From: an uncultured Actinomycetes bacterium
GTDB taxonomy: Bacteria; Actinomycetota; Thermoleophilia; Gaiellales; F1-60-MAGs149
Length of the DNA: 6,605 bases
Assembly (NCBI GenBank): GCA_903960645.1
Contig: CAJCBN010000142.1
Span: 1-6,605 of the forward strand
Direction: 5' to 3'
Position numbers and translations under genes: made by a program. Of this stretch, positions 1-5,539 are shown piece by piece. Each line of letters begins with the position of its first letter. The stretch's first letter is position 1. The notes beneath the pieces were generated by a model that had not been told where the DNA came from, searched no databases, and saw nothing but the letters and a program-made list of their open reading frames with translations.

Positions 1-45
1 GCCGCCCCACCACCCGTGGCGTTGATCAGTCGGACACTGCCGGTC

Positions 46-1806
46 CTACGAAGACGTGGGCGGCAGGATGGTCCACGGATTCGCGAGGTCGTAGAGCGCC
101 TCGCTGTAGAACGACGACGGCAGGCAGGCAGAGTCGCCGGTGGCGCCGTTCATGCTGAGAGCACTCCAGCAGTTCTCGAAGGCCTGCACGCAGGCTGAGC
201 TGGTGCCGAGGTACGCCTTGCCACAGCCCTGTGCCTGAGAGGCGAGCGCCGACTCGGACGACTTCCACGAGCTCACGTCCATGTTCGTCGGGTAGCCGGT
301 GATCAGCGACGTGTAGCCGGTCGCCCACGAGTTCAGGTTGCCCTGCACGGCGAAGGCCGCAGCGGCCGCGTCACCAACGAGCGCTGCGGGGGACGTCGAC
401 GAGAAGCTCGACGGCAGCAGCGTGTAGATCGGCTGGTACGAGACCTGCGTGATGCACGCGGCGTAGTCGGGGCCCGGGTTGCACTGATTGGGCAGGCCCG
501 TGAGCATCGCCGTGTAGTTGTTCGTGAACTGCGTCATTGCAGCGCTCATGTTCGGGCTGGCCGCGGCGGCATAGCCGGGCACGGAGAAGCAGCTCGAGGG
601 GCCCCAGCAGTAGTCCGTCTCGCTGATCGTCAGGTTGGAGGACTGGCTCGCGAGATCCTGCGAGAAGCTGGCCGACGCGCTGGCGCCGTAGTAGCTGGCC
701 GACATGCTCGCGGCGATCTGCTGGGCGCTGCTCTCGGACGAGGCCGTGATCTGCAGCACCGACATCCACGAGGCACCGACGGTGTAGCCCATCGGCACGG
801 AATCGCCGCAGAGCGACAGGAAGTTGAGCGCATCATCCATGTTGGTGATGCCCTGCGCCTCGGAGTAGAGCTGGGGCGTCAGCGTCGGGTTGCCGAAGTT
901 GACGTAGCCGCCGGTCCAGTTGACCTGGGCGATGGCGTAGAACGAGTTCGTGCTCGACTGGTTCTGCTCGCCGAAGCTCGCGCTCGCCTCAGCGCTGACT
1001 GCCGCCTCGGAGTAGCCGACGGATGCGCTGACCGACAGGGCGGACTGCGCTGCGGCAGCCGTCTCGTAGATCTGGATGGAGCCCGCAGTGGTCGTGTCGC
1101 CGCCGATCTTCGTGGCGGACTGCACGGTCTGACAGGTCGGTGTCGTCTGCATCGTGCCCGACAGGACGTTCTGCCAGCTGGCGCCGCCGGTGCCGAGGGT
1201 GTCGACGTAGGCGAGGCAGAAGTTCGAGTTCGCGTAGGCCGGCGAAACCGAGGAGCAGTTCTGGCTCGTCACCTGACGCGTGGAGCGCATGCGCGACTGC
1301 TTCGGCTTGATCACCTGCTGCGGGATGACTCGCACCTTCAGGCCCTTGCCGAGCTGCTCGGCGCGCCCAGCGGCACTGCGATTGTTCGGCGTGGCGATGA
1401 CTTGGAACGTGACGGTCTTGGCCTTCGCGTTGTAGACCGGCGTGCCGACGACGCGGCGGAAGATCGCCCTGCCCTCGGGCGAGGCGACGGTGACGTTCGG
1501 TGAGAACCCGAAGTGGCGGTTCCACTGCGTGCGCAGCCTCGACGGGTTCGTCGTGCGCGTGCCGCGGATGTTCTGCTTCTCGATCGTCGTCAGCGCCACC
1601 TTCGGGGCGACACCCTTGAGCGTCACGCGAATGCCGCCGTTCTCCCGCTGCACCGCAACCGATGAGCTCGTGACCTGCGCATTGACCGTGTCATAAGTGC
1701 GCGGACCGCTGTACGGCTTGCTGGTGGCCATTGCCGCGGTGGCGATGACCAGTGCGACCATGGCGACGGCCATGACGCTTGCTGTGCGGATGACGGATGG
1801 CTTCAC
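46..1806 (-). CDS. Secreted protein with MACPF/CDC-like pore-forming region (putative)
   Basis: A 586-residue protein starting at GTG; the start is supported by AAGGGAG eight bases upstream and by an immediate signal peptide (basic residues, hydrophobic stretch about 9-27, Ala-Met-Ala cleavage site near 27/28). Residues 40-165 form a basic beta-rich domain of unknown role. Residues 245-305 and 353-395 are two Ser/Ala-rich amphipathic stretches, compatible with the two membrane-inserting segments of MACPF/CDC proteins. Between them, F329-L-S-L-C-G334-D335 followed by a G340/G344 pair and a strand ending ITASS resembles the conserved centre of that superfamily (usually Y-x6-F/Y-G-T-H, with GD variants). 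Residues 400-586 are Cys-rich; the mature chain has 12 cysteines, consistent with disulfides outside the cell. An exported, possibly oligomerising toxin or surface protein is inferred. The signal peptide is clear; the MACPF assignment is moderate. It is transcribed separately from the heliorhodopsin unit because a terminator lies between them. Confidence 0.6.
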   Translation of the reverse strand: MKPSVIRTASVMAVAMVALVIATAAMATSKPYSGPRTYDTVNAQVTSSSVAVQRENGGIRVTLKGVAPKVALTTIEKQNIRGTRTTNPSRLRTQWNRHFGFSPNVTVASPEGRAIFRRVVGTPVYNAKAKTVTFQVIATPNNRSAAGRAEQLGKGLKVRVIPQQVIKPKQSRMRSTRQVTSQNCSSVSPAYANSNFCLAYVDTLGTGGASWQNVLSGTMQTTPTCQTVQSATKIGGDTTTAGSIQIYETAAAAQSALSVSASVGYSEAAVSAEASASFGEQNQSSTNSFYAIAQVNWTGGYVNFGNPTLTPQLYSEAQGITNMDDALNFLSLCGDSVPMGYTVGASWMSVLQITASSESSAQQIAASMSASYYGASASASFSQDLASQSSNLTISETDYCWGPSSCFSVPGYAAAASPNMSAAMTQFTNNYTAMLTGLPNQCNPGPDYAACITQVSYQPIYTLLPSSFSSTSPAALVGDAAAAAFAVQGNLNSWATGYTSLITGYPTNMDVSSWKSSESALASQAQGCGKAYLGTSSACVQAFENCWSALSMNGATGDSACLPSSFYSEALYDLANPWTILPPTSS

Positions 1807-1814
1807 GAAACTGA

Positions 1815-1821
1815 CTCCCTT
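1815..1821 (-). promoter_or_regulatory. Ribosome binding site for the secreted protein
   Basis: AAGGGAG on the minus strand, eight bases before the GTG at 1806. It fixes the GTG as the start, in preference to the internal ATG codons in the signal peptide. Confidence 0.7.
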
Positions 1822-1927
1822 AGGGTGACGGTGATCATCATGCGTCGGGACGGCCTCCCATAGCGCAAGGATCTCGAACGACTATTGCAAGTTCCACAGG
1901 CGCGGTGGGATCAACCGCGAAATCTGA

Positions 1928-2020
1928 GGGATACCCCACTCCTTCACCGACCTGGGCGGTCAGGGCACCCTCACCGAGCGGGACTACCAAGCGATGCGCG
2001 CGGGCTGCGCCCGAAACGAC
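1928..2020 (+). other. Possible SHOCT-like coding relic
   Basis: After an in-frame TGA at 1925-1927, the plus strand reads SFTDLGGQGTLTERDYQAMR (residues from 1940 on). This has the pattern of a SHOCT domain: a leucine, a short loop, G-x-L-T-E, an aromatic, then a basic helix. There is no start codon or ribosome site before it. Its frame runs on into the antisense of the terminator and the next gene, so it cannot be an intact gene. It may be the decayed C-terminus of a lost protein, or chance. Otherwise, the 262 bases between the two minus-strand genes hold only the ribosome site and terminator listed separately; I saw no convincing promoter. Confidence 0.2.
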
Positions 2021-2023
2021 GAA

Positions 2024-2055
2024 AGGCCCGCCGCGACCAGAGTCGCGACGGGCCT
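2024..2055 (-). terminator. Rho-independent terminator of the heliorhodopsin/split-barrel unit
   Basis: Two 14-base arms (2024-2037 and 2042-2055) pair completely except for one G-U pair, around a 4-base loop. On the minus strand the stem is followed by TTTCGTCGTTT. It starts 13 bases after the TAG of the split-barrel gene, so it ends that unit and isolates the secreted-protein gene downstream. No T-run follows on the plus strand, so it is directional. Confidence 0.85.
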
Positions 2056-2068
2056 CGCCAAAGCGGAG

Positions 2069-2491
2069 CTAGGCCGACTGCTCGATCGGACCCTCGGCGC
2101 CATAGCCGCGGACCGACGTGACGTCGATAATGATGGCGACGCCGCCCTTGTCGGGGTCGTAGTCGCGCTCGCCCTGGATCATGCCGTCGTAGACGCGGTC
2201 GTTCTGGCTCGCATCAACGCGCGCCGTGCCACGGATCGAGAGCATGAACGGGCTGGTCTCGGGGTCGAACAGCGCCAACGAGACCTCGGGGTTCGCCGCC
2301 ACGCCCGTGGCGAGGCCGTCGTTCGGATTGCGCGTCCAGACGCCCAGCTCGGTCGCGGAGAGCACCTGGGTGCTGCCGCGGAACGAGACGGTCGGGTAGC
2401 CGCTGACGTCGTTGTAGCTGAGTGCGAGTGCGCGGCCGCGGGCGAGCGAGTTGTCGACGGCGCCGGCGATGTGGGAGAGATCGATGGGCAT
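2069..2491 (-). CDS. PNPOx-like FMN-binding split-barrel family protein
   Basis: A 140-residue protein of the size and sequence pattern of small pyridoxamine 5'-phosphate oxidase-like split-barrel proteins. These are cytoplasmic dimers that bind FMN, F420 or related cofactors. Visible features: an N-terminal helix with LARGRALALSY; strand pair GYPTVSFRGSTQVL (31-44); LGVWTRNP with a following helix (49-56); the strand NPEVSLALFDPET (67-79); and the FMLSIRGTARV strand (82-92), a typical 'strand plus acidic/basic turn' of the fold. The C-terminal half has D110 and D113 before a final strand AIIIDVTSVRGYG. The substrate cannot be told, and true pyridoxamine phosphate oxidase activity is unlikely for so short a member. 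ATG is preceded by AGGAG at a short 4-base spacing. It lies 124 bases downstream of heliorhodopsin on the same strand and shares its terminator, so co-transcription is likely. Confidence 0.75.
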   Translation of the reverse strand: MPIDLSHIAGAVDNSLARGRALALSYNDVSGYPTVSFRGSTQVLSATELGVWTRNPNDGLATGVAANPEVSLALFDPETSPFMLSIRGTARVDASQNDRVYDGMIQGERDYDPDKGGVAIIIDVTSVRGYGAEGPIEQSA

Positions 2492-2495
2492 GGTG

Positions 2496-2500
2496 CTCCT
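2496..2500 (-). promoter_or_regulatory. Ribosome binding site for the split-barrel gene
   Basis: AGGAG on the minus strand, four bases before the ATG. The spacing is shorter than usual, but it is the only good candidate and agrees with the protein alignment pattern at the N-terminus. Confidence 0.6.
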
Positions 2501-2541
2501 GAGCTATTCGGTGGATCAGGGACAGGGAACGCCGAGGTGCC

Positions 2542-2557
2542 GCGGGGAATTCCCCGC
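2542..2557. repeat. Perfect 16-bp palindrome in the heliorhodopsin/split-barrel gap
   Basis: GCGGGGAATTCCCCGC is a perfect 16-base palindrome, 51 bases upstream of the split-barrel start. It has no T-run on either strand, so it is not a typical terminator. It could be an operator for a dimeric regulator or an RNA hairpin that adjusts the ratio of the two products. The role is inferred. Confidence 0.5.
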
Positions 2558-2615
2558 CCGGCCCTCCCGCCGCTCGGCCCATACGTCCGCGCTCCCCAGA
2601 GCGGGGCGCCCTGCC

Positions 2616-3398
2616 CTACTGCGGCGGGATGAGGGTGCCGCTGAAGATCTGCCAGGCCAGCACCGACTTCGCGACGAGGCTCAGGATGATGTACGCCCAC
2701 TCGCCGCGCAGGTAGTTCGACCACTTGCCGATCTGCCGATACTGGAGGAACTGCACGATGGCGAAGCAGTTGAAGAGCAGGAAGAGGCTGACGAGGATGC
2801 CGTAGACGAACCCGGGGACCTCGTTGTCCGAGGTCGAGCCGATGTTCAGGCTCAGAATCAGGAAGATGATCCACGGGACGATGCCCGCGATGCAGCCGAA
2901 GGTGAATGGCACCATGCCGCCGCCGGGCTGCTCGTACTTCTCCTGCAGCCAGCCGAACAGGATCATCGAGGCGTTCACGCCGAACAGCGCGATCAGGGCG
3001 GCGACGTCCATCACGCCGAGGATCTGCGCGATCAGCACGATCATCACGGACGAACTGACCGAGTACTCGACCCAGCGGAAGTAATTCCGTCCGGCCCGCA
3101 GACCAGCCTCGTAGCGCGGGAAGAACCACGGCGTGGCGACGAGGAAGTGGAACAGCGCGGACAGCCCGAAGAAGAGCGCCACGCCCCACGCGATGCGTAC
3201 GTCCAGCAGTACGACCGGGTCGGTCATCGCCGAGCCGGGAGGTCCCTCGAGGTAGCTCGCGGTGACCGGCAGCGAGAAATCGGTCGCCAGCACGAGGATC
3301 AGGATCATCTGGACGAGATGGAAGAGCCCCGCCCCGATGTTGGCGCGCCGCAAGCGGCTCATCGTGGTGGTGGGAATTGGCGCGCCGGGAGCAGACAT
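2616..3398 (-). CDS. Heliorhodopsin (HeR), seven-helix retinal photoreceptor
   Basis: A 260-residue membrane protein with seven hydrophobic segments at about 19-40, 63-87, 108-129, 131-153, 163-185, 196-220 and 231-256. Diagnostic motifs match heliorhodopsin 48C12 from memory: FHLVQM (H27), ALFHF (H84), WVEYSVSSSVM with counterion E111, GVNASMILFGWLQEKY, FGCIAGIVPW, GSTSD, KWSNYLRGE and SLVAKS with the retinal Schiff-base lysine K244. These correspond to 48C12 H23, H80, E107 and K241. The family is inverted relative to type-1 rhodopsins (N-terminus in the cytoplasm), has a slow photocycle and is generally not a proton pump; sensory or regulatory roles are proposed. Length equals the family norm. 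ATG at 3398 has no clear ribosome site; M13 is an alternative start without a better one, so leaderless or coupled translation is possible. The next gene on the same strand is a cofactor-binding split-barrel protein. Retinal must come from genes elsewhere. Confidence 0.97.
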   Translation of the reverse strand: MSAPGAPIPTTTMSRLRRANIGAGLFHLVQMILILVLATDFSLPVTASYLEGPPGSAMTDPVVLLDVRIAWGVALFFGLSALFHFLVATPWFFPRYEAGLRAGRNYFRWVEYSVSSSVMIVLIAQILGVMDVAALIALFGVNASMILFGWLQEKYEQPGGGMVPFTFGCIAGIVPWIIFLILSLNIGSTSDNEVPGFVYGILVSLFLLFNCFAIVQFLQYRQIGKWSNYLRGEWAYIILSLVAKSVLAWQIFSGTLIPPQ

Positions 3399-3435
3399 TT
3401 CAGAAGCATCGCACGCCGTGCCCCGATCTTGGGCG

Positions 3436-3470
3436 TAGATCCAGAGCCCTCTCGCGGGATTGAACCGCGG
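3436..3470 (-). repeat. Partial tRNA-Thr 3' end, putative distal att site
   Basis: These 35 bases match 5244-5278 at 34 positions. They contain the T arm, the 3' acceptor strand, the discriminator and nine flanking bases of tRNA-Thr, but no anticodon or D arm follows, so this is not a functional tRNA. The one difference changes the T loop from TTCGATC to TTCAATC, both normal tRNA loops, which suggests a genuine tRNA allele rather than random decay. It reads in the same orientation as the intact tRNA, as expected of the distal boundary of an element integrated at the tRNA 3' end. Confidence 0.85.
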
Positions 3471-3546
3471 TCAGTGTTCGAGCGGCACGTCCCCACAATG
3501 CACGCATTCGCTCAGCGGCGCATCGGTGCCGACCTAGCGGAGAACG

Positions 3547-5082
3547 TCATGCGACGCCACCGATCACGGTCATGGCCACCGGCATGTCGGGCACGTCGCC
3601 AAGCGACGTCGTGAACGGGTCGGCATCGAGTACGACGAGGTCGGCCAGCCGGCCTTCCGACAGCACGCCGCGGTCATCCATATGACAGGCGACCGCGGCG
3701 TCGCGCGTGAACATGCGGATCGCCTCTGCCATGTCAATTGCCTCCTCTGGCGCGATGTGGACCCCGCCCTCGCTGCGGTGCGCCAGCGCGCACCAGATCC
3801 CGTGCCACGGGTTCAGCGCCTCGCGCTGCGTGCCCGTCGCGTCGGAGTTGCCCGGAGGCCGAAAGCCCAGCGCGTGCAATGACCGCAGCGGCGAGCAGGC
3901 CTCCTCGGGCGCCAGGTCGCCGTAGGAGTAGGTGAACTGCGGCGTCGTCACGACGAGGACGCCGGCAGTTCGGATTCGCCCCAGCAGGTCGGCGTTCGGT
4001 CGCATGTCTCCGATGTGCTCGATGCGGTGCCGGTGGTCGGTGCGGGGATGTACCGCTTGCGCACGCTGCACCGCCAGCAGAGCCATCTCGGCTGCCTCGA
4101 GGGTTGGTGCGACGTGCATCCACAGCTGCTGGCCAGCCACGTGGGCGGTCAGCACCATGTGGTCGAGTTCTTCCTGCGACCACTTGATGTCGAGCTCCGA
4201 GTTCCCGTCGATGTCGGCGCCCGTGCCGTCGACGAATAGCTTGATACCACCGAGCGCTAGCCACTCGTCACCGAAGCCTGTCTCGTAGCCGGCGCCCGTC
4301 AACTGCTCCACTGAGCCGAGCAGTGGCGTGTGCAGCCAGAGGCCGATCCGGGTGGGGAGCTCGCCGCGACGGCGCAAATCCTGGAACGCGCCGATGCCGT
4401 CGTGCGTGAACGGCAGCTCGGCGATGGTGGTCACGCCGCGTGCCGTCCAGCGGGCCCGGCCCTCGTCGCGGATCGCGTCGGCGATGGCGGCGCGCGAGTA
4501 GCGCGGCAGTGGCAGCCAGTCCCACAGCTCCTTGCCGCGCCCCGACTCGAGGTTGATCGCCGCCCCTCGCGGCAGCGTGGCCGAGCCGTCGAGCAGCCCG
4601 GTGACACGCAGCGCCATCGAGTTGAGCGTCACCGTGTGCAGGCCGGCGAAGACCACGCACGGGTGGCTGGGCGCAGCGTCGTCGAGGTCACTTCGCACGA
4701 TCGGGCGGCGCTCGGCCACTAGACGTTGGACAGCGACGTCGGAACGCACGACGATCCACTCGCCCACTGGAGTGCGGGCTGCCGCCCCACGCACGACGTC
4801 GACGATGCGGGCGATCGAGCCGAGCTCGGACCCGAACGCCTTCTCGGCGTAGGCGAGGTGCGTCGCGGTCAGCTCGAGGTGACAGTGGGCGTCGACGATG
4901 CCGGGAATCACGACGCGGCCGGCGAGGTCGACGGTCTCGACGCCGGGCGCGGCCAGCGCCAGTACCTCCTCAGTGGTGCCAACGGCGGCGATGCGCCCAC
5001 CGCGAGTCAACAGGCTCTGCGCGAGCGGCCGGGCATCGTCTTGGGTGTGAATCCTCCCGCCGACGTATGCAATGTCGTGCAT
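3547..5082 (-). CDS. YtcJ-like metal-dependent amidohydrolase (Amidohydro_3 family)
   Basis: A 511-residue cytoplasmic hydrolase of the amidohydrolase superfamily, close to the usual 520-560 residues. An N-terminal beta-sandwich part (1-60) leads to the metal motif D64-A-H66-C-H68 (HxH). The TIM-barrel residues follow in order: K281 in GGIKLFVDGT (the YtcJ-type metal-bridging lysine position), H323 in WMHVAP, H356 in RIEHIG, and D414 in GNSD. All expected metal ligands are present. The C-terminal part has the family signature GVLSEGRLADLVVLDADPF (472-490). Characterised relatives hydrolyse amides such as N-substituted formamides; the substrate here cannot be deduced. The ATG start gives the full beta-sandwich; TGAGGT lies 12 bases upstream, a long and weak spacing. 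No clear terminator follows its TGA. It is the only gene in the tRNA-bounded segment, so it is probably acquired cargo rather than functionally linked to heliorhodopsin. Confidence 0.9.
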   Translation of the reverse strand: MHDIAYVGGRIHTQDDARPLAQSLLTRGGRIAAVGTTEEVLALAAPGVETVDLAGRVVIPGIVDAHCHLELTATHLAYAEKAFGSELGSIARIVDVVRGAAARTPVGEWIVVRSDVAVQRLVAERRPIVRSDLDDAAPSHPCVVFAGLHTVTLNSMALRVTGLLDGSATLPRGAAINLESGRGKELWDWLPLPRYSRAAIADAIRDEGRARWTARGVTTIAELPFTHDGIGAFQDLRRRGELPTRIGLWLHTPLLGSVEQLTGAGYETGFGDEWLALGGIKLFVDGTGADIDGNSELDIKWSQEELDHMVLTAHVAGQQLWMHVAPTLEAAEMALLAVQRAQAVHPRTDHRHRIEHIGDMRPNADLLGRIRTAGVLVVTTPQFTYSYGDLAPEEACSPLRSLHALGFRPPGNSDATGTQREALNPWHGIWCALAHRSEGGVHIAPEEAIDMAEAIRMFTRDAAVACHMDDRGVLSEGRLADLVVLDADPFTTSLGDVPDMPVAMTVIGGVA

Positions 5083-5193
5083 GACGAAGAAGATACCTCA
5101 CTTCGCGTGACGCCCAGAACGAAGCACAGCTTTATCCGGATGCCGAGTACTAGCCCTAACCGACTCTCAGCCCTGATCGGCTTTCTTCGGCTG

Positions 5194-5215
5194 ACGGGTC
5201 ACGAACGGGTCACGC
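5194..5215. repeat. Tandem 11-bp repeat beside the tRNA-side att boundary
   Basis: ACGGGTCACGA is followed directly by ACGGGTCACGC (10 of 11 identical), 29 bases from the att-like repeat. Tandem direct repeats at this distance from a core site are what arm-type integrase binding sites look like, but a short repeat alone is not proof. The rest of 5083-5243 shows no gene. Confidence 0.5.
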
Positions 5216-5243
5216 CGATCGAGCCAGATCCCGGTTTTCGGCT

Positions 5244-5278
5244 TAGATCCAGAGCCCTCTCGCGGGATCGAACCGCGG
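5244..5278 (-). repeat. tRNA-side att repeat (3' end of tRNA-Thr plus flank)
   Basis: The second copy of the 35-bp repeat. It covers the T arm, acceptor 3' strand and discriminator of the intact tRNA gene plus nine bases beyond it. Integration here keeps the tRNA functional because the incoming copy restores the 3' end. Confidence 0.8.
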
Positions 5279-5324
5279 ACCCCCTCCTTACCATGGAGGT
5301 GCTCTACCACTGAGCTAAGAGGGC
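5253..5324 (-). tRNA. tRNA-Thr(GGT)
   Basis: A full cloverleaf of 72 bases on the minus strand: acceptor GCCCTCT/AGAGGGC (7 bp), D stem GCTC/GAGC, anticodon stem CCTCC/GGAGG around the loop ATGGTAA with anticodon GGT, variable loop GGGTC, T stem CGCGG/CCGCG with loop TTCGATC, discriminator T. CCA is not encoded (CTGG follows), so it is added enzymatically. All stems pair perfectly, so it is probably functional. Its 3' half is duplicated at 3436-3470. The 135 bases between it and the insertion sequence contain its probable promoter and a GC-rich hairpin. Confidence 0.97.
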
Positions 5325-5349
5325 AAGTCGCTGTTGCCAGCGCCGGCGA

Positions 5350-5355
5350 ATACTA
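5350..5355 (-). promoter_or_regulatory. Candidate -10 element of the tRNA-Thr promoter
   Basis: TAGTAT on the minus strand matches TATAAT at four of six positions, 25 bases before the mature 5' end. A weak TTGCGC lies 19 bases further upstream. The location is right for a tRNA promoter with a short leader, but the match is modest. Confidence 0.3.
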
Positions 5356-5380
5356 ACCGGCACGCGGCGGTTCGGCGCAA

Positions 5381-5399
5381 GCGGGCGGCGAACGCCCGC
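5381..5399. repeat. Perfect GC-rich hairpin upstream of tRNA-Thr
   Basis: GCGGGCG and CGCCCGC (7 bp, perfect) flank the loop GCGAA. There is no T-run on either strand, so an intrinsic terminator is not supported. Its role is unknown. Confidence 0.45.
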
Positions 5400-5453
5400 C
5401 CGGCTCATGCCGACGCTCGCGCACCGCCGGGAACCCCAGCGCGCGACCCGGCG

Positions 5454-5459
5454 ACTAGA
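5454..5459. repeat. Left NCTAGN target flank of the IS481-type element
   Basis: ACTAGA lies directly outside the left TGTAG tip. Bordetella IS481 is known to choose NCTAGN and to duplicate six bases; this flank fits the consensus but is not identical to the right flank. Confidence 0.6.
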
Positions 5460-5483
5460 TGTAGTTCCTAAGGACGTTGTTCA
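5460..5483 (+). repeat. IS left inverted repeat (IRL)
   Basis: Twenty-two of 24 bases match the reverse complement of 6462-6485: TGTAGTTCCTAAG, a GAC/CAG variation, then GTTGTTCA. It lies outside the transposase coding region. Confidence 0.9.
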
Positions 5484-5527
5484 TCCGGATCTCCTGGATG
5501 ATCGGGGGTGCTTAAGCCTTCGATCGC

Positions 5528-5534
5528 AGGAGAG
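5528..5534 (+). promoter_or_regulatory. Ribosome binding site of the transposase
   Basis: AGGAGAG, with the core AGGAG ending seven bases before the ATG at 5540. It supports this start. Confidence 0.75.
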
Positions 5535-5539
5535 TCCGG

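Larger units (their letters stand above)
3436..5278. mobile_element. Minimal tRNA-Thr-integrated island carrying one amidohydrolase
   Basis: The segment is bracketed by direct repeats of the tRNA-Thr 3' end, with the intact tRNA at the upstream end and the fragment at the downstream end, as left by tyrosine-recombinase integration. Repeat starts are 1,808 bases apart. Inside lie only the amidohydrolase gene and an 11-bp tandem repeat near the tRNA end. No integrase, excisionase or replication gene is present, so it is either a decayed island or a cassette mobilised in trans. Base composition looks similar to its surroundings, so the donor was probably a related organism. The repeat is directly seen; integration is inferred. 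Confidence 0.6.

Noticed and set aside
2590..2603. Hairpin CGCTC/GAGCG after the heliorhodopsin stop as a terminator
   Set aside because: The stem is only 5 bp and no T-run follows on the minus strand, so termination between the two genes is not supported.
1994..2632. Plus-strand open frame of 212 codons
   Set aside because: Antisense of the split-barrel gene and its terminator; Ala/Arg/Asp-rich shadow composition. Only its upstream extension shows a possible SHOCT pattern, reported separately at low confidence.
2179..3189. Minus-strand open frame of 336 codons overlapping heliorhodopsin and the split-barrel gene
   Set aside because: An out-of-frame shadow spanning two clearly assigned genes; Arg/Pro-rich with no domain.
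3436..3510. A second tRNA gene
   Set aside because: Only the T arm and 3' acceptor strand are present; the following bases do not form an anticodon arm, D arm or 5' acceptor strand.
2451..3614. Long plus-strand open frame of 387 codons
   Set aside because: It lies opposite heliorhodopsin and crosses the att repeat. Its translation is charged and low in hydrophobic pattern, as expected of the antisense of GC-rich genes, and no ribosome site or family motif is seen.
3436..5278. A composite transposon carrying the amidohydrolase
   Set aside because: Only one insertion sequence is present, and it lies outside the repeat-bounded segment on the far side of tRNA-Thr. The boundaries are tRNA 3' ends, not inverted repeats.
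5381..5399. Hairpin as a terminator for an upstream plus- or minus-strand gene
   Set aside because: No T-run on either side, and no gene ends immediately before it.
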